From positions 4,836,001-4,900,000 of the forward strand of contig NC_059546.1 of assembly GCF_905220415.1 (NCBI RefSeq): a stretch of DNA of 64,000 nt, written 5' to 3'. A program made the position numbers and the translations under genes. This stretch comes from Colias croceus. Lineage: Eukaryota > Arthropoda > Insecta > Lepidoptera > Pieridae. The notes beneath the pieces are model-generated. The model was not told the DNA's origin, made no database searches, and saw nothing but the letters and a program-made list of their open reading frames with translations. Positions 11,522-24,890 of the stretch are shown here, piece by piece. Within the stretch, counting starts at the first letter, position 1. Every line of letters begins with the position of its first letter.

Positions 11522-12865
11522 TAATTATAGTAAACAAAAAGTAATTTATAAATTTTAAGTTTAAGAATGTCTAATACAAAATTATTACCAATTTACTGAA
11601 ATTGGCAATAATTTTGTTACAAATCTTGAAACATTAGATAATTATTAGAGATAATGTAAGCAAGAGGTTCAAGGATTATTTTTATCACTTTTTTCCTCTT
11701 TATTCATCGACTACAGTGGAGCTTGGCAGAATATCCACAGCTAGTCTTTTATTTATTATATTGTTGGACAAACTGATACAACTTTTCACATCGTAAGTAT
11801 CAACTCCAAATAAGATGTTAATAACTTAATAGTGCCTAGTAAATCAATATAAAACAGAGACATGAGACGTAGAAACTATTTTCCTACTAATGTAGTTTTC
11901 ATAAAAAAAATTTGTTAAACCTTAGTAGTATCAAGCACTTTCCTTTTTTAAAACAGCTATCTAATTAAAAATACTTGATATAGCATGGACAATGAAAATA
12001 AAACAAAATATTATCGCATATTACGTTCCTGTAAATTATGAAGATCTGTAGCTTAATGAAAAAGCTAATTAAAGACTACCGTTTCTGTTAATATCGGACT
12101 GTATTATTGAGCTCATAAAACGAACTCAATAAAACATAAAGCTTTGGTCCGTGGCGTTTGGTTGGCCTCGAGTCGAGTCTTCTCCAATAAAATACAAATA
12201 GAGTCGATTGAAATGCAGGACGAAGCGGGCTGTTTACTTGATGCCGCTCTGGTGCCACCAACGATAACCAACATTGTTTTTTATCCTCTCATTACCTACT
12301 AGTCAAAATGTCACGGCTAATAATTAAAATTTGTTTCGCAGATTTCATAATTTCTTACATCAAAATTATTTATTATCTTCCAATGATTATTGATATTTTA
12401 TTTTAGAAATACTTTTAAAGTTTTTTTTTAAATTCAAAATAAAAATATTCAACTACAATCTTATTTTAAATACATAATGTATTAAATCGAAGAATATTTT
12501 GTTAATATTATTTAAGTTTCAATCTGCCATGGAAAACTGTTACGCTGTACGCACAAGGCAAATGTTAATAACGCGTTTCAAATTTCGACACGAATTAATC
12601 CTCGCTTTGCTTTGTTTGCATTGATTTCATAGTTAAAATAGTTATGGTCAATTATAGTAACTTAATTAAATTGCTCTGAAACTCCAGTAAAGATATGAAC
12701 ATTCAATCGAGTGCCCAATCGCATTTCAATTTCCCAGTATAATGTGTTAGAAGTGTAAAACGGTAATGGACTTGTTGGTATATTTTTGTATGTGATTTAT
12801 CTGATAGTAACGCTTTATTGCTACAGTAATTTATACCGTATTTAAAGTAGAATATTTCATTTCAG
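11522..12865. other. AT-rich noncoding stretch upstream of the orphan exon
   Basis: No gene is seen. A GC-richer patch is present at about 12150-12270. If the exon at 12866 has an upstream coding exon, it could lie here or further 5'. I could not find an ATG-to-donor segment in the required phase. Confidence 0.4.
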
Positions 12866-13851
12866 ATTTCTTAATGGTGTTTCATAAAATATCAGAATCA
12901 ATGCAAAACACTTCTGACAAAAATTTATATGCATTGTTAGAAAAACTGATTAAGCAAACTGAGAATGGTGAAGAGATAAATACTGATGGAATAGTAAAAG
13001 CCAGTGGATCCGTTCCATCAAAGAACAATTCAAAAATTATTTATTTGAAAACTGTAACAGAACCACAAGTTATTTATAAAAAAGAATCAAATAATAATGT
13101 TCAACCTAATGAAAATCTTAAAACAACCCAGTTTCAATATGACGATAAAGAAATAAATGAATCAGACTTAGAAAATGACAATGAACATTTAAACAAGAAT
13201 GAAGAGGAACATAGACGAGCTGAACCTATGCAGAGTAAAACAAGTATAAACGGAGATATTTTAAGCGCTTCCCCTGCACCTGTAGAGAATTCTAGGAATG
13301 AAGGACAAATGTATCCCGATATAGTTATAGACCAACTAGTGTATGAAGAAAGTGAAACAAAAGTAGATAATTTGAAGAAATCTATAGAAGATTTAGAAAG
13401 AAAAATAGATAAACAAGACAAAGCGGACAAAAGAAACTTCATTGCCATATTGTCGGAACTAGGAAAATTAAACAAAGAAATTCAGAAATTAAAAAGAACC
13501 CACGATCAATTAAATGAAAATGATAACGAACCCGTGAGTAGAAATGTGGTGACCAATTCAGAATTAACAGATGAAATGGTTAAACTTCGACCAGTTTATG
13601 GAAATTTCATAAATCCAAGTGCAATTGCCATTTCTTTACCACAGTATAAACAAGGTGTCGTAAATTATATTTCGCCAAATTTAGTTACTAGATTAAAACC
13701 AGTTGTAGTGCAACCTACTGTGCATGTTTTGCAACCCGTTGTCCCAAGACAAAAAGTAATTTTACCTCAACTGCAAGTATCAATGGGACTCAATAATATA
13801 AAGCAAAGATTAGTGAACATCTTGCCCACGTTGTACAAACGTGTTCATTAG
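12866..13851 (+). CDS. Unrecognised protein, probable last exon of an orphan gene
   Basis: A pyrimidine-rich tract and CAG at 12863-12865 make a good 3' splice site. From 12866 the frame is open (split codon ending AT, then TTC TTA) into an ATG at 12874 and runs 325 codons to TAG at 13849-13851. It is therefore either a terminal exon with coding sequence upstream or an exon starting translation at 12874. Two AATAAA hexamers (13857-13862 and 13864-13869) follow directly, which suits a real mRNA 3' end. The product is polar and rich in Asn, Glu and Lys over residues 1-160. It has a likely coiled coil at about 162-212 (NLKKSIEDLERKIDKQDK onward), then a Val/Pro-rich strand-like segment at 270-300 (KPVVVQPTVHVLQPVV) and a basic C-terminus. 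There are no Cys residues, no transmembrane segment and no catalytic motif. I do not recognise the family. The length of open frame in DNA this AT-rich, plus the splice and poly(A) signals, makes chance unlikely. Confidence is for being coding, not for any function. Confidence 0.7.
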
Positions 13852-13856
13852 ATCTA

Positions 13857-13869
13857 AATAAATAATAAA
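13857..13869 (+). terminator. Tandem poly(A) signals after the orphan exon
   Basis: Two overlapping-range AATAAA hexamers begin 6 and 13 nt after the stop codon, giving a very short 3' UTR if used. Confidence 0.6.
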
Positions 13870-14999
13870 CATACTGAATTGTTTTCACTTTCCGTTTTAA
13901 AGTGCTAATTGGGTCGTACTTTTGTCGCGGTTACGTAGTTAAGCATCAGTCACCAGCAGCTAGTTAGCAAGTTGTGATCCTGCAACACAAAGAAGCTATT
14001 CACAATCCAGTCTAACTAGTGAACATTGAGTCAACACGATCAAACCACCGTCCAAACTGCGCTTAAAGATCTAGTTAGCTGGTGGTGGGCTCTTTCGCAC
14101 CAGTGTTTGCATTGCGTAAATTTATTTGGTCAAGAGCACAATTTTGTCAGATTTCAGCGTGCAGGAATACATATCTTATAACGAGAAGGTGGTTTTTATT
14201 TTACGTCACCAGTTTCTCAAAACACCGTGACATAATATATTAACATGCTTTAATGAAAATAAACCGTGGCTAATAACTAAACATGCGTTCATTATGATTA
14301 TTAAAATTACATTATTAAAAATATAATTTCTAACAATATTTGTTCATTTTTAGAAAAGTATAATAAAATTTATGAAAAATTATAAAAATGTCAAAGAGAC
14401 ATATTATGATGATAAAATTTTGATCATAATACCATAACGACTACATTATGTCTCAGTACCTAACATAATTTACGAACTAACAATAATTGGAGAACTCTCC
14501 TTTTTAGTTAACACGCTCATAATAAGACAACTTCACACTACGAGTAATCCTCGAGCACCTATTATCAAGGCTCGTGTTAATCTCTGCTAGGTGCTTTCAT
14601 AGTATTTCGCATATAGAAAAGTTTTTGTGAAAATGTTTCAAACTTCTCGACGGAACGCGAGAGTAAGTTGCTGTGTTAATGTATTTCCCATTGTATCAGG
14701 AACACGTTAAATACCTAGCACGCATAATGGAATAAGAGGATTATAAAGAAAGGGATTGTTTTGGAAACTGTCTAGTCACTGCTGTGTTTCGAATAGCGAC
14801 GATGTTACTTATTGCAATATTACAAATTGATTTCAATAAGCTTATATTAATTATCATAGTACTAAGTACTAACTTCTATACTGTATACATCTATACATAC
14901 TTATAATAAATCTGTAGAAGGGTCAATTCTGTACATTGAAAATATTGAAAAAATAAAGTAATGTGTTACTGGATCGATACCAAACCCAAATATGTGATT
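13870..14999. other. Noncoding stretch with an imperfect inverted repeat
   Basis: GC-richer DNA at about 13910-14110 carries CACCAGCAGCTAGTTAG (13951-13967) and CTAGTTAGCTGGTGGTG (14071-14087), which pair at 14 of 17 positions across a 103-nt spacer. They also share the direct 9-mer CTAGTTAGC. No gene is seen. The rest is AT-rich. Confidence 0.45.
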
Positions 15000-15318
15000 T
15001 AAAAAAAAATTGTCTGTCTGTCTGTATGTGAAGACATCACGTGAAAACTATACCTTATTATCCTGGGCGTAAAATAGGATATTTTTTTATCCTGGAAAAA
15101 TACCTAGAAAAAAATTAATCTTAATTCTTCAGTTTTATCCATAGACGTTGTTCTATAGAACCGCGAACACACGTTGTGTATTATTATAGGCCTAGCCGTA
15201 TTGGGTCCAATAGATACAATATAAGATGTCATTGTGAGAGTTACTCAAAATGGAGAAATAAACCATCCACGCGAAGACCGACATCCGCGCGGACGGAGTC
15301 GCGGGCGGAAGCTAGTAT
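15000..15318 (-). repeat. Interspersed repeat, inverted copy ending in a GCGGGCGGAAGCTAGT edge
   Basis: The right edge (15301-15318) is the reverse complement of the ACTAGCTTCCGCCCGC head seen in other copies, preceded by CGCGCGGACGGAGTCGCGGG. The left edge has an A-run and (TGTC)n at about 15010-15025. Between them are blocks typical of such elements (CCTGGGCGTAAAATAGGATA). It is thus a minus-strand copy of a lepidopteran non-LTR/SINE-type family. Confidence 0.65.
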
Positions 15319-15319
15319 T

Positions 15320-18300
15320 GAAATAAGCCTTTTTTAAGTTTTAGTTCAATTATCTGGTCTGTGATAAGCAAACATAATATACCTACATTTATTAAGCCCT
15401 AAGAGTTTTCTGTTCTGGGAAAGGATCTAACGTAGGAATAAATAATGAGTGCCCGTATGTTTTAGCCTTTTTATATGCCCGGAATGCATTAGTTTTCTTA
15501 TTAGCTCGAGGAGTTTGTATAATAATGGTATCTAATCCTAGCGGGAAACAAAGTAAATACATCCTCATGTAGCTTTAAGAAACTCATTCAAATCCAATTT
15601 ATTTTCCATTTCCTCACTTCATGAAAACTTAAATATGCTCGCCAGGTAAACCACTTTGAAAGCAATCCTTTGATCGTGGTTATCTCTTTATGCGAAATTG
15701 TATCAAAATTTGATACATAATTTCTATTCACTTTTATACGCAAACTTAGCCGTTATTTACTCGCACGAATATTGTGTCTATAATAATAGTAAGTTTTTGC
15801 CAGGAATACTACGTACAATTTCATATTTGTTAAGATTACTGCAATGCCTTCGTTTGGGTAAAGCTGTTCCTTGTTTTATACTATCGCAGCGAACAATAAG
15901 TGATCAGCAAGATAAAGCAAATTGTTTGTTCTTATCTTATCCTTCCGATACACGGTATTGAGTTTCACGGACGAGTTAATAAGAATTCAAACGAGTGAAC
16001 AGGTTACAGACGCTCGCTTAATACAAATCAGTAAATGAAACCGGCAAGGAAATCGTTTCATTAAGCACTGCTTTTGTAAGATGAAATTCTGTTTAGATAT
16101 GTACTAGGAACTATATTGGAATATAAAATAAATAGAAATATTATGACTTTATTAGTTGGTATTTCTTTTCAACTTGATAGTTATGTAAGTAAATTTTGTA
16201 AAAATATTTGATGGCAAATATTGACAACCAATCGCTGTATATGTACCACAATATGTACTTATATTCCTGCACCCAAATAATATGCATGCATGCAATAAGT
16301 CTTATAGATTCAATGGTGTGGCCTCTTTTCTCTTTTTATAATTTTTGTTTTAACTTCCTTGTTTTGAACATTATGTACGATCTTATAAAAATGTATATTT
16401 ATTTTTAAAATATATCACAATTGAATATCACGTTTATAAATAGATATTTCCTTGCAAATTTATTAAAAATGTTAAAATAAATGCATTTTGTCCGATGAAA
16501 GTGTATTAATGATGACGTGCACATAACTATCTCAATTGAAATTCTGATACTTGGAAACTTCTCGGGTTAGGTAAATAAAAAATACAGAAATGAAGTGCGC
16601 TTTTTATTCACAACAGGCATCGAAGCAAGCGAGGTAGCTCTTGAAAGTTTACGGATTGTGCATGAGACAGGAATTAACTTATAAAAGATGTTCGACTCAC
16701 TCGCCACACACAGTTTCTTAGCGAGATGTATCATAAAGAGCAAAATATTAACACGAACTACTTATTTATTTGAAAAGCTATCGCAAAGTTTTGTACAATT
16801 TCGTATACTGACAATTTCCTACTAACTTCATCTGTGACTCTCTTGAAAACATGTAGCGTAGATGTTCCACTGCCACTACTTTTTATTTTTAATAAACACG
16901 TTTCTACGACGATGAAAGCAATTATACACTCGCGTATTAATGTACAATATTTCTTGAGATTTTCAAATAAAAACTGTATGAAGTCTAAGTTAAAGAATAT
17001 AGTTTCTGACCTACTACAATACATAATATATTAAGTACCTACGTGACACTTGTTTCCATATGAAAAGTACTTTTAATTTTAATGTTTTTATAGAATTGTA
17101 TAAATAAATTTGTTTGTTTTTTTTATTTATAGATTCATAGAATAACATAACATTTTAAGATTAATAAATTAATTAATAAGCGATAGTACCTACATCGTTA
17201 AAATGTTCGTAGAGGTTCTTCCCATCTTGGTAAATAATAAATATAGTCGCATCAAGTTGTTATTTATTCTAAGTAAATAACTCGTCGCTAAAAAGGCTGT
17301 TAAATCTCGTTGGGTCCACCATAATGAATAATTGATTGTCAGTGTGCCGGAGATTGGCATGTCGACGGGCGTGTACTATTTTTTTGTTTTCAATTACTTA
17401 TCTATCCAGCATTTTACTAGTTGAAAAACACTTAATTTTCTTTCGTTTACACTTTTATATCAATTTGAATTAAATGAAATTAATCGTGTTACGTAGGACT
17501 ACTTTATTTCTTATTTTAAATTTATCTAAAATATATTTAAGTATCAATTTTAGTTATTCTGAAACTATAAAGAAGTAAGTTATTTTATTTGAAAACTACA
17601 TGTTACTAGAATTAATTTTTATTTTAAATACAAAAGAAAATGAAAATAAAATATTTTGGGACACAATCTCGTATCATGACGATATTTTAATTTTCTACAA
17701 TGGTCCATCTACTTTTTCAGTGTGTCATTACCATCGCCCGAAATATTAAAGTGGAATTCCTAACTCTATTCAGATACATTTAGAAGAAGAGCGGTTTAAA
17801 GCCATTCTTATTTTTAAGGAGGGCGCATACGGGGCAAGAGGGTTGTGAGGATGCAAGTTACGCTTGTTTTACAACACTTTTAAACAAGCACTTACCCCAA
17901 CGCTTGCGGGTTTTGCGGCTGAAAAGAACGCATGCAGGTTTATGTCTGCGGTCTCCCGGACTATTTTCAACGGAATAATTAAAAGTTTTTACGACTGCCT
18001 CTCGGAATATCGTGTAAAATTCGACAATGAAATCAACGTAGCGCAATTAGTTGAGATGTACATTTTGCCGCATTGCAAACGTTTGATATTTGTAAAATTT
18101 TAATAAATAACAAGTAAAATTATGTGTAATTGTTTTAAATTATATTAAAATAATATTTCTGCAGAGGATTTAACATCGACGCATAGCAAAAATTAAGCAA
18201 AATACGATACCATATCCATTTTAATTTAAAAGGTTTTATATGATACTGTAGACGCAGATATTAAACTGAATGTCCCAATATACATGGGGTTGTTCACGAG

Positions 18301-19470
18301 TTAATATCAATTTCGGTTTCGGCTTTTACCAAAGAACGCAGGTTTTAAAAATTCAAACAACATTAATGGCGACTCATTTCATAGCGTTCGACTATAAAAA
18401 ATGTACCTACGATATTTTCAATGTTTATTTTCAACCTTTCCCAATATCGCCCTGGGCGAAACGTGTTTCTCAATTTCCGAATTTCGTTTCAATAATATAA
18501 TAAGATTTAAATGAATAACGTTTAATCATGTCAGGTTTATATTTCTAAAGGTTCACTTGTTATGATAAATCATCATCATATTGCAGATATATGTGTGAGA
18601 AATACTTCCCTGTAGAAGGTTCTAAAGATAAATCCATATAATATTAACAGTGTCAAAACTAAACCATGCTTGTAATGATTCAAATAACTGCATTAAAATT
18701 AAAATGTATTTCAAATATTTACCTGTTTGTACATTACAAAAATAGCATCAAATATCATCAAAAATATGCCTTAATTTTAATCTAGAATAAAAGCATTTGT
18801 ATAAAATATTAAAGACGATAGTAAAACAGTTTCATTTAAACCCAGCAATGCATGCAATGTTTCTGCACTTATGATACTACGTAACTTTAATCAGCTTACG
18901 TAGGTACAAAACTGAGTTATATAGTTTCCATGTGCATTGTACATTCTAAACAAAACAAAAATGCTCTAAGCAGGGACTATATGTCCTATAAATATAAACT
19001 GTTTTAAAGAATAATTATGAAAAAATGTTATATAAATCATATTGCTCTTTTGTTTTCTTATCCAGTACTAGATGGATATTGTAATTAATGAATATTTTAT
19101 TGAATAATAGCAAAAAAACTGAAATAAACTATCTTAAAGCGAGTAAATAAAATGATAATGAGCTTATGAGCAATAATGACAATGCTTCAATTCAAAAGAT
19201 TTGTTTTGTAAAGTGTTTTTAATAAGTAAAGTTTCGCCCCGTTGCATCTGCCACCTCCACCTCATATTAACGTTAGTAAAACAAGGCTATATGAACATGA
19301 ATTATGAAGTCTTCTTCATGTTATGTGCTCTTGCACATAACATTTTATGGCCTTTATTAGTTATAAATATAACTATTAACGATAAAATCAACTGACGTAA
19401 GTATTTAATGTGTTCTCGATTAATTTTGTAAAAATAATTAACATTCGAAAATCTAATAATAAAAATCAAT
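15320..19470. other. AT-rich noncoding stretch
   Basis: No gene is supported. Somewhat GC-richer patches occur at 15690-15970, 16800-17030 and 17820-18070. They contain short open frames on both strands, which argues against coding and for composition alone. Confidence 0.5.
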
Positions 19471-19621
19471 GCCACTTTTCGTTGTAATTCCATAACTCGA
19501 GAACGGCTGAACCGATTTCGATAATTCTTTTTTTATTATATTCCTTGAAGTACGAGGATGGTTCTTATGTAGAGAAAACGTAAACATGTACCACGGGCGA
19601 AGCCGGGGCGGACCGCTAGTA
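19471..19621 (-). repeat. Lepidopteran short interspersed repeat, second family (copy 2, inverted)
   Basis: The reverse complement opens with ACTAGCGGTCCGCCCCGGCT and continues through GTACATGTTTACGTTTTCTC, AAGGAATATAATAAAA, ATTATCGAAATCGG and a CGTTCTCGAGTTATGGAATT end. This matches the order of 11339-11521. Open frames across it are shadows of the repeat. Confidence 0.75.
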
Positions 19622-22084
19622 CTATATAAAAATACATTACGATGCGTTTCCCTAGTCACCACTGTATATTCCTATTAATTTCGTTTTAATGATTGTGACC
19701 TGTATCGTAAGTGTACTTCAATGGTGTACTCTTACATGTCATTATCATTTGACTCCGACATAAGTTACGATAAATAATTAATATTAAATTGTTTTATGAT
19801 CAAAATTTTAAAGGAAAGCGGTGCACGCGCATAAGGTTGGGTATAGTCAATGTTCATCTACTACTAATACATCGTCAGTCGTTAACAATGAATCAAAATT
19901 TTAAGTATTTTTAAATTAATATATTTCATAACTAATTAATCTGATTAATTACCTAGTTTACAAATTAATATAGTGCATTGTATTCACACTCAAATTTGTG
20001 TGCCCAATGTATAGAGCCATGCACGAGGCTTGAGGTCATAGGTAATAAATTAATAATTATAATGCCATATAATTCAATTGTATTATTTAATTTAATTCAT
20101 CCTTAGGTCTAGTGTTTCTAGGAGCTTCATAAAAACTTAATACCTCCAAGTTGAAATATAATGAATCGTCAAATATAATTAACAGTCGTAAGAGACGGGT
20201 GTGGCCAGTAAAATGGAGATCATGACACAGTCACGTAAATGAATGTCGTAAACTGTAAAATTATATGCATCCAGCACCACAACTTTTGGGTCATAACCAT
20301 AGCATAATACTCATATGATAATAAAAGCACATATGATGAAAATTCGATTTCAATCCGATCTAAATACAGATTCATAGCTGTAGATATATTTTATATAGCA
20401 ATTTACTGTATGCATAATATTGTATAAACAAAATGAAGCATAAAGCGCAGCTAATTACGAAATTAAATAAAAGATTTTATTTTTATACAGTAGGCGTAAA
20501 ATTGCCATTGCGTATGGCTGTATCTATACAAATACCTACCTTCGCAGCAACAACAAAATTATAGATCATATTAGAGTTGGAGTCAAAGTTGCAAAGTTAC
20601 ATGCCAATTTCGATGAAAAATATTGAGCGCAATATAGTAGCAAACAGGTCAAACGTTCCCGTACATCGTTTGAAAGTTGAAAAATAAACAGAGCGCATGA
20701 AGTATCCGCGTTTAAGCGTTTGGAACTTGAAAAAAAACCTAATTTTACACTATAAATATAGACTGTTGCCAAATATCTCTTAATTTTGTAAAATTTACAA
20801 GATATATAAATATAAACTACAAAACTAGAAAGCCAAGCCAAACGAGATATTAAATTCAGTCATGCTATTTTTTAATACCATACTTGAATGGAATTGATAT
20901 GATATATTTTATTTTTAATATAAAGGTTCATTGAGCGAATCGTTCTCCTGCAATTAAGGTTACGAATTCAATCAGTTCCTGGTTCTATCCTATTACTATC
21001 TGATTTGCTTAGTTGACTTCTAATAAAATACTTGTAAAATTAATCCCAAGAAATCGAGACTTAGAATTTCAAATAAGTATAACTTTATTGAAATGTTCAT
21101 GTCTTTATAGTTCAAAGACCTCTTTAAGTGTATTTAAGGAGAATACAATCGTAAAGTATACTTTACCAAAATTATTTAATGTAATTGAAGTTTCAATAGA
21201 ATATAATAGAGTTTATGTAATAGTTTCTTCTTTTAACATTACGGTATATGAAAAGATACCGTACGAGAGTGTCAGACTGGCCTCTTAATCGTCACCTTGT
21301 TAAACGCACTCAACCTTATTTTACTTTCTTTAATTTCCGATCTTGCATAATTGATGACCCTTAACGTTAATGTATGTACACGTGGTGACATCCTTGAACA
21401 TAATTACGGAAGTCAGTCAAAAAGGTCAATTAATTTTAATTATATTACAAATATGCATTTGTAATATACGGTATAATAAGAATAGTATACGGCAATATAC
21501 GTTAAATCAAGTTAATACCAGTAACTATTAATTTGTTATAAATACAAATGTATCAATAATATGTACTTCTAGTTTTAAACTTTCATAATTTGCTAGAGTG
21601 AAGTTTTTCTTGCGATCCACCAAAATAATACCGAAAATAATGTAAAATTATCAACTACACATAATACATATAACGAAGTCGTCTTTCACTCGAATAAAAG
21701 ATCTAGAAATAGTGTTTCCATTTTATGTGTTAGTAACTACAAATATAAGACTTTTCATTTCTGTAAAGACAATATTTCTGTTTCTATAAAAGTTTACACC
21801 AAGTTATTAGAAATAGTCATCAGCATCATGCTTTTATCTAAGCAGACAAAGAAGGAAATTCAAAAGGAATTTTACGATATTGCTTTTCATTGTTGTCTTC
21901 GGTCGGTGTTACAGCAAACGCTATATTAATTACTCCGGTTGCCACCATTTTAAGCATCGGTCCACATGCTAAATAAGCTTGCCAGCTTTCACAATTGCGT
22001 AAAGAAAACTTATGAAAGTAGGTAATCATAATGGAGAGCTTTATTGTTGTTTGAGGTATGGCTAACTTGCTATATTTATGTATA
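19622..22084. other. AT-rich noncoding stretch
   Basis: No gene is supported. Open frames of up to 91 codons (20566-20841 minus, 21013-21288 plus) have no recognisable motifs or supporting splice signals. Confidence 0.5.
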
Positions 22085-22325
22085 ACTAGCTTTCCACCCG
22101 CAGCTTCGCCCGCGCAGTCAAAGAAAAACCCGCATACTTCCCGTTTCCGTGGGATTTCCAGGATAAAACATATCCTATTTCCTGGGGTAAAAAGTAGCCT
22201 ATGTCCTGTCTCGGGTATCAAAATATCTCTATACCAAATTTCATGCAAATTGGTTCAGTAGTTAAGGCGTGATTGAGTAACAGACAGACAGAGTTACTTT
22301 CGCATTTATAATATTAGTATGGATT
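22085..22325 (+). repeat. Lepidopteran short interspersed repeat, RTE-like 3' end (copy 2)
   Basis: Opens ACTAGCTTTCCACCCGCAGC, then CAAAGAAAAACCCGCATACT, GGATAAAACATATCCTAT, ACCAAATTTCATGCAAATTG, GTTCAGTAGTTAAGGCGTGA and ends CTTTCGCATTTATAATATTA. It is the better-preserved relative of 7132-7360. A 136-codon minus-strand open frame at 21838-22248 runs through it and is not considered a gene. Confidence 0.85.
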
Positions 22326-24655
22326 ACACCACAGAACGTAAAATGTCAGTCTTTGGTTTTAATTTGAAGCACAGCCACGTCGCTCTACAATGATCAGAAA
22401 AGCTTTTAGAAAGCTTCCTATGTAAACATGTAAGTCGCCGTATAAATAAATATCACAGATTATGTTGGAAGTGGCACGACCGCGACGTCGTAGGGCACGC
22501 TAATTGGAAAATGAAAATCCCATTCCCATCGACTGCCAAGCCTTCGGTTACTTTCAAAGAGACTATTCTACGCTCGGATGAAAAACTTATTTTTCTGACG
22601 TCTTTATGTAGTAAAAAATCGTGTTTCCAACAGCAGCTTTATTTAATTACAGAGCAGGGTGGTATGGCCGCGTCATATTGATTGTATATTGTCCTTTTCA
22701 TTTTTTTTCAGAGCGTTGACGTAATTAACTCTTGTTTTTTGTTCGGGCTTTGATGTAATTGCTTAGTCGCAGTTTTGTTTATATTCCTTAGTTGAGGACA
22801 ACTCATAACAACTTCATTGCACACGAAGGTTGGAGACGAAAACCGACTCAAATTAAAACAGATATTTAAGAGAATTATTCATTCTTACATTCAAATTTTT
22901 CACTTTTTGCTGAATGTGAAATCAAAAAAGAAAATCAATACATATTTAATCTTATGATACTACTCTATGATACTGGGCTCTTAGAGATAATTATTATGTA
23001 ATGAGCTTACATTCGATGGCTATCCCACTCGCTGTAACTTACCTACATCGCATATTTGGCACGTGTAACAATGCTTACGTAACAACAGGCTTAAAGGCCA
23101 GTTGGGCTATTTTAGGAAAATGTACTAGGACATAATGAAACGGCCTTTATAAAAGCGCACCGGATAAATTGCATGGCAGCTTTAAGTCAAGCAATTTGCA
23201 GCACATAGGATTTATTGACTCATCCATTTTTATTTATGCTAATTGTAATGTGTTCGAGTATATATAATAATGTATGTGGCTTGGCAATTTATTTATCCAT
23301 TATGTATATATGTTCTTGATATTTCTAACGATATTAAATGTATTGCTCTATGATGACTTTGTTATTGTGCTCAGAGGACTATTCCAGAGAGACTTGTCTG
23401 AGATTATAATTTGTTTTAGATATTAAATGTAAAAACATAGATAATTATGCTCAGTCACATTAAAATGAAAATATTTGCACTTAGTTTAATACTCTTCTAG
23501 AGGATTTGATAGAAAAAAAAATCGAATAGTTTTTTTAGAATAAGCTAATAACTATCTTGTGGAAATATTATTTCAAGATTATAACTTAAAATAACCATGT
23601 CATGGGAATCTGAAGCAGTTCTAAGCGAAGATGCATACCATTATGCATTACCAATGTTATTTATACTACCTATATAAAATTTTCCTTTAAACTGGAATAA
23701 TCTTTGACGTAATAATTGGTTTAATAGAGGACTATTCTATTATAAATCTCTCCTCATTCTTATTTGTTTGTACAGTTGTGTAAAAAGAAAAAGTGGATGT
23801 TTCACGTTTCAATAGAGTACACGGGCTTTCATATTCAATAAAAATTAAGAGTTTTTAAAGTTAAACTCGTCAACGAAAGGGGTTACCTAAAGCTGTTATA
23901 CAGTTAATCATAAATGTAAAAAGACTTTCAGTCAGGATTCTGAAACGTTGCAGCGCTTATTAAGTTACTACTTTTTGTTCTTATCGTAGGTTCTTTTACA
24001 AAATACTATATGTACTTATAATGTCAGATAGTGTGTACTTCATTTTAATAATAATAGATACACATAATCATTTAACCATCCTGTTTATTTTAAATTACGT
24101 GTGCGACTCACCTAATATCGTATGGTAATTTACTTGTTAACCAATACAATCAACCTAAGAACAATAATCTGATAGGAATAGTGACTAAATTAAACGAATC
24201 AACCATGTATCTTCGACATTGCAATAATTGATCTACTCTAGAACTCAAGTATTCAGAAATTGAGATACTCGAAATAAAATGTATGTTATTAAAAATAATT
24301 TCCATTAACATATGTTTATTACCTATATGCGTTTCAGTTCAACTTGACCCTCTTGAAGCGATTTCAACAAGCGAACGAATATATTACTGGTATATTTATT
24401 AAATTATGTTAGCTGTGATTGACACGATACAGATGCTGAAAAAACTGTTTACTTTAAACAAGTTTATTTATCTACTGATTAACAGAAAATAAGCTTTTCC
24501 ATTAAAATATAGACGCAACAATTGATTGAACATCGGGCCATTGTTTTAAAATATGTAACGTTCACCGTAAGTTAAACATTTCAATTTTAACAATCCGAAT
24601 TTATCTGTTTTTGAATGAGTATGAAATGAAATACTCGAGGAAATTTTATGATGAA
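22326..24655. other. AT-rich noncoding stretch with one GC-richer patch
   Basis: A patch at about 22450-22600 is closer to 45% GC and could be a conserved noncoding element. No gene or repeat is recognised elsewhere. Confidence 0.45.
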
Positions 24656-24890
24656 ACTAGCTGTTGCCCACAGCTTCGCCTGCGTGGAAAAGATAAATTT
24701 TCATGGTACAAACTTTCATCCCCTATTTGATCTCCTTGGGGGACGAATTTTCTTAAATCCATTCTTAGGGGACGCCTACGTTATGGCATCTACCTGCATG
24801 CCAAATTTCAGCCCGATACGTCCAGTGGTTTGGGCTGTGCGTTGATAGATCACTATATCAGTCACCTTTGAGTTTTATATATTATGTAAT
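24656..24890 (+). repeat. Lepidopteran short interspersed repeat, third family
   Basis: Opens ACTAGCTGTTGCCCACAGCT and continues TTCGCCTGCGTGG, TGCATGCCAAATTTCAGCCC, GATACGTCCAGTGGTTTGGG, CTGTGCGTTGATAGATCACT and CAGTCACCTTTGAGTTTTAT. This is a common lepidopteran repeat tail. The 65-codon open frame within it is not a gene. Confidence 0.8.

Noticed and set aside
13134..13475. 113-codon minus-strand frame rich in Ser and Leu
   Set aside because: It is the antisense shadow of the orphan exon at 12866-13851.
21838..22248. 136-codon minus-strand open frame
   Set aside because: It runs antisense through a well-recognised interspersed repeat (22085-22325) and has no motifs.
24648..24845. 65-codon plus-strand open frame
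   Set aside because: It lies wholly within a lepidopteran repeat tail.
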